The position numbers and the translations under genes are program-made. A stretch of DNA of 64,000 nt, from NCBI GenBank assembly GCA_036500765.1, contig DASYBM010000016.1, positions 248,001 to 312,000 of the forward strand, written 5' to 3'. Shown here piece by piece: positions 8,048-16,626 of the stretch; the stretch's first letter is position 1; every line of letters begins with the position of its first letter. This stretch comes from Candidatus Sulfotelmatobacter sp. Its GTDB lineage: Bacteria; Acidobacteriota; Terriglobia; Terriglobales; Acidobacteriaceae. Below the pieces are notes generated by a model, which searched no databases, had not been told where the DNA came from, and saw nothing but the letters and a program-made list of their open reading frames with translations.

Positions 8048-9985
8048 ATGAGAGCGAAATTGGGTGTACGCGCGCTGCTACTGGGAATCGTGGGTTGGAT
8101 GATGATGGGATTGCTGCCACTCCGGGCTCAGGAGGCGAATCCGGTGATTTTTCCAACCGGATTGGATTTTGGTTATGTCCCGGTGGAAGGGAACTCGGTA
8201 CAAACGATCAGCGTTTACAACGTGAGCGGAAGCAAGAGCATTACCCTGAACTCAATTACCGCGAGTATCAAGCAGCTCAAAGTGATCACGGGAACAGTGC
8301 CGATTACGCTTGGGCCCGGACAGCGCGAGGATTATGGAGTCCAATTCACTCCGACTGCGACTGGAGCATATGCGGGGCACTTCACCTTTGCCATCGCCGG
8401 AGAGGCGAGCCAGGCCGTCAACACGAACGGAGTCGGCGCCAGCACGACTGCGATACCGACGCTGAGCACGACGTCGATGAGTTTTCTGAACCAGGCGCTG
8501 GGATCTTCGAGCAAGCCGCAGACGCTCACTATCACCAACACCGGGACGACCTCGTTTCAGGTGACCAACGTGGTGGTGACGTATCCATTCGCAATGACCG
8601 GGTGGACGGCGGCGACTTCGATTGCGCCGGGCAAGTCGCTGAAGCTGACGATCGGGTATGTGCCTACTGCCATTGGAAGCCAGACCGGCCTGATTTCGCT
8701 GACTTACGATATTGCGGCTCCGAACGGAGTCAGCTTGTGGGGCAGCGGGACGAATGCGACGGTGCTGGGGATTAATACGTTTCCGACGCTGCCCGCCGGG
8801 ACCCCGAAATATCCGTATCAGGACAATCTTTTTGCCGTCGGGGGCAAGGCGCCTTACACCTGGACACTGGCGACGGGGTCGACGTTGCCGACGGGATTGT
8901 CGCTGTCGACTTCCGGACTCATCACCGGGTCGCTCGCGTCCACGGTAAGTGCAGGCAATTATATGTTTACCGCGCGGGTCACGGATTCTTCCAGCGTGCA
9001 GCAGAAGGCAAGCAAGGTGTTTACGTTGCCGGTAGCCGCGTATTCGGGATACAAGAACTGTAACAACATCAGCGTGAATGCCGGTGATGGCTCGGGGCCG
9101 CTGGTGCCGATCAACGATCTGGGAACGAATTACTATCTGGGAGCGGAAGAGGGCGGACTTTACGCGAACGGCAGCAATGTGGACGATCCGGGCCATGACT
9201 CGTATGGGCAGAGCGCGGCGTCTGCGATTGTGCCGTTGGATGGGAACGGCAATTACAGTCCCACGGGGAAGTACGTATTCATTTCGGTGGGATTGTCGGT
9301 GGCGCAACAGCCGTGGTTTGAGTTCGTGGACCTGGTGAACACCGATCCGTCGAAGAATCCGAACCTGGTTGTAGTCAACGGCGCGACCGGAGGTGCTACG
9401 GCCTCGCTGCTGGCTTCGCCGACCAATAATTTCTGGAATGCCATCACCTATGATTACCTGCCCAACGCTGGAGTGACGCCGCTGCAAGTGGTGGGGGCGT
9501 GGATTCTGGATGTAGACGGCGGCCCGGCAGGAACATTTCCTCACGATATGGTCAACCTGCAATCGCAGTTACAAGAGATTGCACAGAACCTTCAGAGCAA
9601 GTTTCCCAATATCAAGCTGGCGTATTACTCGAGCATGAACTACACGGGATATTCGGATGGTGCGGCCACGCTCAATCCAGAGCCGTATGCGTATGAATCC
9701 GGCTTTGCGGTGAAGAATGCGATCCAGGATCAGATCAGCGGAGACCCGGCGATGAATTTTAATCCCGCGCTGGGTACGGTCTACGCGCCGTGGCTGGCGT
9801 GGGGCCCGTATTACTGGGCCAACGGAATGATTCCGCGCAGCGATCAACTGACGTGGAGCTGCCAGGATCTTTACATCGACGGAACGCATCCCTCGGATCC
9901 GTCGGGACGGATTAAAGTCTCGACGGAGTTGTTGAACTTCTTGAAGACGGACGACACGGCGTCGAAGTGGTTCCTGGCGCACTAA
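8048..9985 (+). CDS. Secreted protein with ASH/Ig-like repeats and SGNH-like C-terminal domain
   Basis: A 645-residue protein starting with a signal peptide (ends LPLRAQE). Two ASPM-SPD-2-Hydin-type beta-sandwich repeats follow (about residues 28-125 and 140-235; FPTGLDFGYVPVEG and LNQALGSSSKPQTLTITNTG). Then comes a putative-Ig (He_PIG-like) domain with APYTWTLATGSTLPTGLSLS (~265-350). The C-terminal ~280 residues end with DGTHPSDPSGR, which resembles the block V Asp/His of SGNH esterases. A canonical block I GDS is not evident, so catalysis is unproven. The ATG at 8048 is preferred because the signal peptide begins there, although the frame is open upstream. It follows the PNGase A-like gene by 240 bases. 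Confidence 0.7.
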   Translation: MRAKLGVRALLLGIVGWMMMGLLPLRAQEANPVIFPTGLDFGYVPVEGNSVQTISVYNVSGSKSITLNSITASIKQLKVITGTVPITLGPGQREDYGVQFTPTATGAYAGHFTFAIAGEASQAVNTNGVGASTTAIPTLSTTSMSFLNQALGSSSKPQTLTITNTGTTSFQVTNVVVTYPFAMTGWTAATSIAPGKSLKLTIGYVPTAIGSQTGLISLTYDIAAPNGVSLWGSGTNATVLGINTFPTLPAGTPKYPYQDNLFAVGGKAPYTWTLATGSTLPTGLSLSTSGLITGSLASTVSAGNYMFTARVTDSSSVQQKASKVFTLPVAAYSGYKNCNNISVNAGDGSGPLVPINDLGTNYYLGAEEGGLYANGSNVDDPGHDSYGQSAASAIVPLDGNGNYSPTGKYVFISVGLSVAQQPWFEFVDLVNTDPSKNPNLVVVNGATGGATASLLASPTNNFWNAITYDYLPNAGVTPLQVVGAWILDVDGGPAGTFPHDMVNLQSQLQEIAQNLQSKFPNIKLAYYSSMNYTGYSDGAATLNPEPYAYESGFAVKNAIQDQISGDPAMNFNPALGTVYAPWLAWGPYYWANGMIPRSDQLTWSCQDLYIDGTHPSDPSGRIKVSTELLNFLKTDDTASKWFLAH

Positions 9986-10073
9986 GCGCGCGATTAGACC
10001 GAAGCGATCGACGAAGTGCCGCTCCTGTAGAATCCTCTACGCCCGCGCTGAAAAATTTGCGGCCGCCTGGTGG

Positions 10074-11270
10074 CTAGTGGCTGAAGATCAAGACGGCGCC
10101 TTGGTTTTGTTGGCTGTTTATGGTGGCGAACGGATTTCCTGCCATCACCGCACCACCGCTGACACCCACGGTGTAGCCCAGAGAGTCGCCTTGGCCCGCC
10201 GGAGGAAGCAGCTCGGAAGTGGCTTGTGACGTGGTATGCCATCCGCTTGCGGGCTTTACGTAGGTGTAGATTGCGCCGCCCGGCGTCGTGAAATGGTTAT
10301 AGGCTGCGACGGCAATAGTGTTGCCGGCAATGGAAACGGCGCTGCCGAATTCATCATTGGGCTGGCCGAGGGGCCGGGTGAGCTCGGCGGTTTGGGTCAT
10401 GCTCTTCCAGCCCTGCGTCGGTTTGACGAACACATAGGCTGCTCCGACTTGGTTGTGGTGGTAGTAGGCGCCGACGACGACGGTGTCGCCGCTCATGGAA
10501 AGGGCGCTTCCGTAGAAATCGTCAGCGGTTTCGTCCGATCCCATGAGTGCGGCGTTGGGAATGTTCTTAGTGACCCATCCGGTGGAGGGTTTGACGAAGA
10601 CGTCGGCTTCGCCGGGATAATTCTGTCCTTCATTGCAGCAGCCACCGGCTACGACGATGATGGTGTTTCCGCTGACGGCCACTGGACTGCCGCTCCCGTA
10701 AGCGGCCGGGTTGCTCAATTGGGCAACCTCGGTCATGTCGACCCATCCGCTAGAAGGCTTCTCGTAGACGTATCCCGCATATGCGCTGCCGGCGACGATG
10801 GTGTTGCCGCTAATGGCGACCGAGAGGCCGAGACCGAACGACGAGGTGCCTGCGAGTTGCGCGGTTTCGGTCATGTCGGCCCATCCGCCAGCGGGCTCGA
10901 CGTAGACAAAGACGACGCCCTGGTCGCTGTTGGCGAAGGACGCGCCAACAACGATAGTGTTTCCGCTGATGGCGACGGAGCCGCCGAAATCACCGGTGTT
11001 GGAGATGGAAGGGGTGAGCTTGGCGACCTGGGTCGAATTCTGCCAGCCATCCGCCGATTTCACGAAAACGTATACGGCGCCCGCCCCGATGTCACCCACT
11101 ACAACCGTGTCGCCGCTGATGGCGCTGGGGTTACCGAACTGGCTGTCGGCAGTAGAATCGCTGCCGGTGAGCGTGGCCACTTGATATGATCCGCCAGTTG
11201 ACTTCTGAGCGAAGGCGGACGCGGCGAAGGCCAAAATGACGATTAGGTGAGCGATGTATAGTCGGCGCAT
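10074..11270 (-). CDS. Secreted seven-bladed FG-GAP-like beta-propeller protein
   Basis: A 398-residue exported protein with a signal peptide ending ASAFAQ. It has seven repeats built on ISGDTVVVGD / ISGNTIVVGAS, each followed by a VYVFVKP-type strand and W-x-x-M/T-x-x-A-x-L. Seven repeats give a closed integrin-like propeller. The start at 11270 has a good ribosome site (AGAGGAG, about nine bases upstream). No catalytic residues are recognisable; such proteins usually bind surface ligands or partner proteins. It is convergent with the SGNH-like gene and in line with another secreted repeat protein upstream. Confidence 0.8.
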   Translation of the reverse strand: MRRLYIAHLIVILAFAASAFAQKSTGGSYQVATLTGSDSTADSQFGNPSAISGDTVVVGDIGAGAVYVFVKSADGWQNSTQVAKLTPSISNTGDFGGSVAISGNTIVVGASFANSDQGVVFVYVEPAGGWADMTETAQLAGTSSFGLGLSVAISGNTIVAGSAYAGYVYEKPSSGWVDMTEVAQLSNPAAYGSGSPVAVSGNTIIVVAGGCCNEGQNYPGEADVFVKPSTGWVTKNIPNAALMGSDETADDFYGSALSMSGDTVVVGAYYHHNQVGAAYVFVKPTQGWKSMTQTAELTRPLGQPNDEFGSAVSIAGNTIAVAAYNHFTTPGGAIYTYVKPASGWHTTSQATSELLPPAGQGDSLGYTVGVSGGAVMAGNPFATINSQQNQGAVLIFSH

Positions 11271-11385
11271 TCGAATTCTCCTCTGGTCGAAATGTGGAGA
11301 TCCCTGGGTCGAAGACGGGTAGACGTCTTCAAAGGAAATCAACTCCATAGACTGAGAGTTTCTTCGAGTGCCGGTTTCAATCAGG

Positions 11386-12843
11386 CTACGGCTTCACGAC
11401 AAAATTCTTTCTGCTCTGCAAGACCGCGCCGGCAGTCGTGACTTCGATCGGGCCTGTGCTGGCGCCGGCGGGAATGATTGCGGACAGATGAGTGTCGGAG
11501 AGCACTTTGAAATTCGCGGCCGCGCCGTTGAAGGTGACTTTGGTCGCCCCCTTCAGATGAGTGCCCAGAAGAGTGACGGTGGCGCCCGCCTTGCCGCTGA
11601 ATAGCGCTGTATTCACGAACGGCGCCAATCCCATATCGAGGCTGTAAACCGTGCCGTCGTTGGAGGTCCCGCCGAATTCGGTGACGCCGTAGAAATTGCC
11701 GTCGGTGTATTGGACCGGAGGTGACAACGGGTCGGTCTGCGTGAGATTGGCGGTGTTGTTGAAGCTGTAGAGGCTGGCGTAGGTCCCGCTGGTGCTGGTG
11801 TTGAACAGAGTACCGTCACCCTCGGAGCCGCCGTCAGAGGTAGAACCGTAGTAGTTGCCGTCGGTGCCGAGCAGCATGCCGGCGCTGGGGAAGGTGCCGT
11901 CGCCAAAAGTTGCGCCGAAGCTGTGGAGCACGGTGACTCCGAGGCTCGGAGTCACCTGATAAATCACGCCTTCGCCGTTGGTGCCGCCGTCTTGAGTGGT
12001 GCTATAGAAATTTCCATTCGAAGCCTGAACCAGAGGACCGATGGGGAACGATCCGCCCGCGCCGCAGGGGAAATCGTAAGTTGCGCCGATGACTCCGGCG
12101 GTGGACATCTTCAGAATCGTTCCACAATAAAACGTGCCGCCCTCGGCGACCGGGATGTAGAGATTTCCGTCGCTGCCCTGGGTGGGTGGGGCGATGGGGC
12201 CGAAGCCGTGCGTGTCGGTTACGTCAAATTTGTAGATGGTGGTGAGGGTGCCGGAACTGGTGATCTTGTAAACGATGCCGCGGCCGTTTTCGCCGCCGCC
12301 GCTGGTGGTGCCGTAGAAATTCCCGTCGGACGCGAGAGTGGGCGGGTTCCACGGAAAAGCTCCATCGATGAAGGTGTTGAAGTTGTGCAAGATGGTCACA
12401 GCGCCGGCAGGGGTCATCTTGAAAACGGTGCCCATGCTTTCGGTGCCGCCCTGCTGCGTGGTGCCATAGAAATTGCCGTCGGTACCAAGGGTAAGGCCGC
12501 CGGTGGGATTGGCGCCGTCGCTGGTGCCGCCCTTAAAGCTGTAGACGACTTTTTGCTGTCCGGCAGTATTCACGGAAAAGATGGTGCCGACGTTGTTCGC
12601 TCCACCGTTGTAGGTAGTGCCGTAGAGGTTGCCGTTGGTGCCCTGTACCAGGGTCACGTAAAAGGGATTGGCTCCGCTGATGCGATTGCCGGCGAAACTA
12701 TAAAGCGTGGTGACCGTCTGGGCTGAGCCGAGAGTGGCGGCCGACAATATGGCCGCGAGCATGGCGCTTCTGAAAATAATCATAGAAAGGCCGGTCAAAC
12801 GGTGATGAGAGCCAAAAAAATCCGCAGTGTTTTTTGAGCGCAT
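11386..12843 (-). CDS. Secreted GloVer-repeat (TIGR03803-type) protein with C-terminal IPT/TIG domain
   Basis: A 485-residue protein with a long signal peptide (cleavage near LGSAQ, residue ~42). It carries about nine repeats of the type TLxxGTDGNFYGTTxxGGxxxxGTVFKxTxxG, the choice-of-anchor GloVer repeat, likely forming a propeller. Residues ~400-485 (GKAGATVTLLGTHLKGATKVTFNG) are an IPT/TIG immunoglobulin-like domain. The start at 12843 is supported by CTGGAGG ten bases upstream; an internal ATG at 12783 lacks one. Function is unknown. No PEP-CTERM or LPXTG anchor is seen at the end. Confidence 0.82.
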   Translation of the reverse strand: MRSKNTADFFGSHHRLTGLSMIIFRSAMLAAILSAATLGSAQTVTTLYSFAGNRISGANPFYVTLVQGTNGNLYGTTYNGGANNVGTIFSVNTAGQQKVVYSFKGGTSDGANPTGGLTLGTDGNFYGTTQQGGTESMGTVFKMTPAGAVTILHNFNTFIDGAFPWNPPTLASDGNFYGTTSGGGENGRGIVYKITSSGTLTTIYKFDVTDTHGFGPIAPPTQGSDGNLYIPVAEGGTFYCGTILKMSTAGVIGATYDFPCGAGGSFPIGPLVQASNGNFYSTTQDGGTNGEGVIYQVTPSLGVTVLHSFGATFGDGTFPSAGMLLGTDGNYYGSTSDGGSEGDGTLFNTSTSGTYASLYSFNNTANLTQTDPLSPPVQYTDGNFYGVTEFGGTSNDGTVYSLDMGLAPFVNTALFSGKAGATVTLLGTHLKGATKVTFNGAAANFKVLSDTHLSAIIPAGASTGPIEVTTAGAVLQSRKNFVVKP

Positions 12844-12995
12844 AAAAAGCCTCCAGGTTCGGAACCACGCGATAGCAATGCGCAGAGGGAGGGGCGCACC
12901 TTGCCTTGGAACGCTACCTTACTTTTCGGTGAGCCCGCAAGATGAAGGAAATTGCACAGTTCTGGCGGGCGGGAACGGCGTTATTTCAACGGGGA

Positions 12996-13445
12996 TTATT
13001 TCAATCGTCGCGCTTCGGCTTCCGTCAGCCAGCCCCGGCGCAGTTTTTCCATGGGAATGCTCGACAGGTAAGGCTTGAGGTCGAGAATTGGCGTGCCGTC
13101 GAGCATGTCGACGCCGCGAACGTGCAGCGAATTGGCCTCGCGACGGAGCAGCTCGACGACAGTCAGTCCGAGAGGGTTGGGACGGCGCGGGGAGCGGGTG
13201 GCGAAGACGCCATGCGGGCGATCGTCAATGGGCGGCGTGCCGACCAGGTCGAATCCTTCCGAGCGATCGAACACCCACAGAACGAAGAGGTGAGAGAAGC
13301 CTTCGATGTCAGCGAGGCCGGGTTCGAATTGCGGCAGAATTTCGAGCATACCTTCGGCCTCGTGTTGAGCGTTGAAGCCTTTGGGAATTTGTTTGGTGTT
13401 TTGGTAGGGAGATTTTATGACGCCGATTGGTTGAGGCGAAAACAT
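12996..13445 (-). CDS. trmO: tRNA (N6-threonylcarbamoyladenosine(37)-N6)-methyltransferase TrmO
   Basis: A 149-residue protein of the UPF0066/TsaA family. The hallmark block DRPHGVFATRSPRRPNPLGL is present at residues ~84-103, and DGTPILDLKPYL is near the end. TrmO methylates t6A37 of tRNA-Thr(GGU) using SAM and folds as a small beta-barrel. The length is slightly short: some homologues carry an extra C-terminal domain that is absent here. A single gene between two unrelated secreted-protein genes. Confidence 0.92.
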   Translation of the reverse strand: MFSPQPIGVIKSPYQNTKQIPKGFNAQHEAEGMLEILPQFEPGLADIEGFSHLFVLWVFDRSEGFDLVGTPPIDDRPHGVFATRSPRRPNPLGLTVVELLRREANSLHVRGVDMLDGTPILDLKPYLSSIPMEKLRRGWLTEAEARRLK

Positions 13446-13743
13446 GGATTACCGATCCGCTTTCAAGCGCCGATGATTCGGCGCGGGTTGCTATACAGGA
13501 AAGTTTCTCACGCTTTCCGCCGCTGCGCTACGTCGAGAAATCCGGTTACACAATCTTGAAAATCTTTACGCCCGATTGACAAAACTCTATTTGTCGAAAT
13601 GCAACGGCTTCGGCGAGCGCGAGCATCACAGAAACAAAAAAAGTTAGAGCCGTGTCGCCCGCTATCGGTACGAACGGGCGAAGCACTCGAGTGGGATCGG
13701 TCCGCTGTACCAGGAAAAAATAATTAGAAGGAGAGATCCGTTT

Positions 13744-14397
13744 ATGCGACGAGCCTTTGTGCGGGAAGTCGATTTGCGGCGATGGGCAATGCGGCGAGCA
13801 ATTCTATTCCTGGGAGGTTTGCTTTGTCTGGCCACACTCTCGGTCGGGGCGCAGGAGAACCGGTCGGAGATCAGTGTGCAAGGGACGGGCTTTTTCACCA
13901 ATGGCGTGCAGGGGAATGGCACGGCCTACAGCGCAACCGAGACGGGAGGTTTTCTGGCGACCTATCGATACCACATGAATCGCTGGGTTTCGCTGGAGGG
14001 AGCCTATGGGTATGAGGTCAACTCGCAGAAATACGGGTTATCGTCGGGAGGATTCAGAATTCAGTCGGGGATCAATCAGTTGACTGGAAGCCTGGTGCTG
14101 AATCTTCCCAACCGCGGCCACTCCCGATTCAATCCTTATATTCTGGCGGGAGGCGGGGCGTTAATATTCGAGCCGACGGGGAACCAGTTCGATACATTTT
14201 CCGGAGCGCAGGGGCAGGCGAAAGGCGTGTTCACTTATGGAGTGGGAGTGAATTATGCGCTTTCTAAGCGAATCTCGATGCGGGCTGAATACCGCGGGCT
14301 GGTCTACGACCCGCCCGATTTCGGATTTGGCATATTAGTGACAAATAGTGTCACGCAAACGATGGTTCCGTCGGTGGGATTCACGTATCGGTTCTAG
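13744..14397 (+). CDS. Outer-membrane beta-barrel protein (OmpA/OprF-like porin fold)
   Basis: A 217-residue protein with a signal peptide (ends LSVGAQE, about residue 36). It is followed by alternating amphipathic strands with aromatic girdles and ends in VGFTYRF, with the C-terminal aromatic expected for BamA-assembled barrels. Eight strands are likely. The start at 13744 has AAGGAGAG seven bases upstream; a second Met at residue 16 would also leave a signal peptide. About 300 bases precede it without a recognisable gene or site. The specific role is unknown. Confidence 0.78.
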   Translation: MRRAFVREVDLRRWAMRRAILFLGGLLCLATLSVGAQENRSEISVQGTGFFTNGVQGNGTAYSATETGGFLATYRYHMNRWVSLEGAYGYEVNSQKYGLSSGGFRIQSGINQLTGSLVLNLPNRGHSRFNPYILAGGGALIFEPTGNQFDTFSGAQGQAKGVFTYGVGVNYALSKRISMRAEYRGLVYDPPDFGFGILVTNSVTQTMVPSVGFTYRF

Positions 14398-14522
14398 GCG
14401 GAGGTGTAAAGGTAGGTGTAAAGGTAACGAAGCGGCATACAGTGCAAGCTGTATTGTTAAGGCCGGGGAAGCCCCGTTAGCCTGATAGGGCGCTGGCTGA
14501 TCGTCTACTTTCAGGCGCGCAA

Positions 14523-14816
14523 ATGCTTCGTATGGAAGATAAGATTCGCAAACTCTGTGCCGAGCTTCTGGCCACGACAGAGGATGAGGAAGTCCGACCG
14601 ATCCTCGTCGAACTTCGGGACGCATTGCACGAGCACGTCGAACGTCTGCGCGAACGCTTTGCCTCCTATCCCTTCTTCGTCGAGCGGCGCACGGGAGATC
14701 ACATCCCGCGGACGAATGAACGACCGTACAATGAACGCCCGTACGAAGACAGTGCAGAGCAAGCGCACGGCCCGCGTGATCAGGCCACTGACCGACTTAA
14801 GTTAGGATCGTTGTGA
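14523..14816 (+). CDS. Small helical protein of unknown function
   Basis: A 97-residue protein. The first 60 residues are strongly helical and charged (KIRKLCAELLATTEDEEVRP, then LRDALHEHVERLRERF), and the tail is polar. Composition and codon use look coding, and the strand is the same as the barrel gene upstream. The start could be 14523 or the Met three codons later; no clear ribosome site decides. It overlaps the end of the convergent small gene by 37 bases. Not recognised. Confidence 0.55.
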   Translation: MLRMEDKIRKLCAELLATTEDEEVRPILVELRDALHEHVERLRERFASYPFFVERRTGDHIPRTNERPYNERPYEDSAEQAHGPRDQATDRLKLGSL

Positions 14817-14977
14817 CGGGGTGGCATGGGCAGGTCCGGTGCCCTGTGCAGTCGTTCGTGATTCTCGTCCAACACGCGAAGCAACTCTTGAATTGTGGCT
14901 AAGAATCTGTCAGGGTCTTGCTCCGCAATAGCTCGTTCGCACAACTCTTTCCAGCGTTCTTTGGGTTCGCCTCTCAC
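14780..14977 (-). CDS. Small helical protein of unknown function, GTG start
   Basis: A 65-residue protein whose start is set by a near-perfect ribosome site, GGAGGTGA, five bases before a GTG at about 14977. The frame is open further upstream but without such a site. The core ELCERAIAEQDPDRFLATIQ, followed by a leucine-rich helix, looks like a short coiled or helical-bundle protein. It has no cysteine pairs, signal or membrane segment. It overlaps the convergent small gene tail to tail. Function not recognised. Confidence 0.55.
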   Translation of the reverse strand: MRGEPKERWKELCERAIAEQDPDRFLATIQELLRVLDENHERLHRAPDLPMPPRHNDPNLSRSVA

Positions 14978-15354
14978 GCGTGTCACCTCCAAACTGGGCA
15001 CTTGGCTTGTTTTCACAATTGGCACGAATTGGTGCCCGTTGTGGGAACCTCCGGCCCCTTGATGGAACAACACTTAGAAGGACTTCCGTAGGGAAGCAAT
15101 TGTGCCGCCAAATGACTTCCCGGCAAGGAATCGCCATATTAAGAGGCACTTAGCCGTGCTGCATTGGATTTTCCGATGAGGAATGGAGCGTAAAATTTGC
15201 TGCCTGATCATCGGAGCGCCTCGAACGATCATGATTCAGCGAACGTGACTTAACGATCCTGGGCTCAACCATCCTGGCTCAGGTTGCGGACTTTGGTCCG
15301 CTACTGGATTCCCTGTATTCCCTTGCGGTCAAAGTCGTAAATAATAGATGCCCA
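14978..15354. other. Intergenic stretch, no gene found
   Basis: About 377 bases between divergent genes. I see only small inverted repeats, the clearest being GCGGAC-TTTG-GTCCGC at 15286-15301 close to the next gene. No promoter match is strong enough to report. Confidence 0.4.
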
Positions 15355-16578
15355 GTGTGCCACTGCCTTTTCCCCCAATCGCAGTGGTTGTCGCAGGTAT
15401 CTCTGGCCGTGGATGAAAAGATCAATATTCTGATGGTTGATGACCAACCGGGCAAGCTGCTCACCTATGAAGCTATGCTTGGTGAACTGGGCGAGAACCT
15501 AATCAAGGCTCATTCCGGGATGGAGGCCTTGGAGCACCTGCTGAAAACCGATATTGCCCTTGTCCTGATGGACGTGAGCATGCCTGGGATGGATGGTTTC
15601 GAAACGGCGCAGATGATTCATGATCACCCGCGCTTTCAAAACACGCCGATTGTTTTCATCTCCGGCATTCTTGTCACCGATCTGGACCGCCTCAAAGGAT
15701 ATCAACACGGAGCCGTAGATTACGTTTCCGTTCCGGTTGTCCCGGAGCTGCTTCGGGCAAAGGTAAAGGTGTTTGCGGAGCTGCATCGCAAAACGCAGCA
15801 ACTCGAAGCGCTTAACGCGCGCATGACCATGTTGCAGGACGAAGAGCGCAGGCGGATCGCGCGGGAGTTGCACGACAGTGTCGGACAACTGCTCGCTGCG
15901 ATCAGCATGAACAGCGCTTCGGTAGAAGCGGAATCTCATAAGCTAAGCCCGAATGTAGCCAGACGCGTTGCCGAAAACGCTGCCATGGTTCAGGAGGCCA
16001 GCAAGCAGATCCGAATCATTTCTCACTTGCTGCATCCTCCGCTGCTGGATGAAACAGGTCTGGCATCCGCCCTCAGGTGGTATGTCGAAGGATTCTCGGA
16101 GCGCAGTAAAATCGACACGAAACTGGACATCCCTCAAGCCTTTGAGGATCTGTCGAAGGAGATGGAACTTTCCATCTTTCGGGTGGTGCAGGAGTGCCTC
16201 ACTAATATTCATCGTCACGCTGGAAGCCCCACGGCCGGAATTCGCATTACCCAAGACAAGGCTTGCGTAAGGATCGAAATCGAAGACGCGGGCAAAGGGA
16301 TTGCATTCGAAAAACAGCTCGCGCTCCAGTCGTCCGCCCACACCGGAGTCGGCGTTCGCGGAATGCGTGAGCGCTTACGCAGGTTAGGCGGGACTCTGCA
16401 AATTTACTCCAAAGGCCAGGGAACGCGGGTGACGGCCGTTCTTCCCGTTGCGCATGCCTCGATTGTGCCTTCCGCTGCTCCGGTCACAACTCCTATCGCG
16501 ACTGCTCCGGCAACCCAAGAAGTCGGCAGTAGATCGGTCCAGAGCGAGGGAGCGTCTGTGGCAAACCAATTAACTTAA
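15355..16578 (+). CDS. REC-histidine kinase hybrid (NarX/DesK-type HisKA_3)
   Basis: A receiver domain comes first (about residues 23-140), with acidic DD at 29-30 and phospho-acceptor D73 in LVLMDVSMPGMDGF. A coiled linker and HisKA_3 dimerisation helix follow, with H173 in RIARELHDSVGQ, then a HATPase_c domain (ECLTNIHRHA N-box; EDAGKGI; GVGVRGMRERL). The C-terminal ~50 residues are a low-complexity Ala/Pro/Thr tail. There are no membrane segments, so it is a cytosolic relay kinase. The REC lysine normally in DYxxKP is replaced by Val (VDYVSVPVVPE). The start is uncertain: GTG at 15355, or GTG at 15409 directly before the conserved part. No partner regulator is adjacent. Confidence 0.87.
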   Translation: MCHCLFPQSQWLSQVSLAVDEKINILMVDDQPGKLLTYEAMLGELGENLIKAHSGMEALEHLLKTDIALVLMDVSMPGMDGFETAQMIHDHPRFQNTPIVFISGILVTDLDRLKGYQHGAVDYVSVPVVPELLRAKVKVFAELHRKTQQLEALNARMTMLQDEERRRIARELHDSVGQLLAAISMNSASVEAESHKLSPNVARRVAENAAMVQEASKQIRIISHLLHPPLLDETGLASALRWYVEGFSERSKIDTKLDIPQAFEDLSKEMELSIFRVVQECLTNIHRHAGSPTAGIRITQDKACVRIEIEDAGKGIAFEKQLALQSSAHTGVGVRGMRERLRRLGGTLQIYSKGQGTRVTAVLPVAHASIVPSAAPVTTPIATAPATQEVGSRSVQSEGASVANQLT

Positions 16579-16626
16579 GTGCACAATCGTCGCAACGGGC
16601 CTGCTTCTTCATCCTTCCTTCGTTGA

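Noticed and set aside
8252-9562. A 436-codon open frame antisense to the SGNH-like gene
   Set aside because: Extremely Arg/His-rich translation without domains; the plus-strand frame has a signal peptide and clear repeats.
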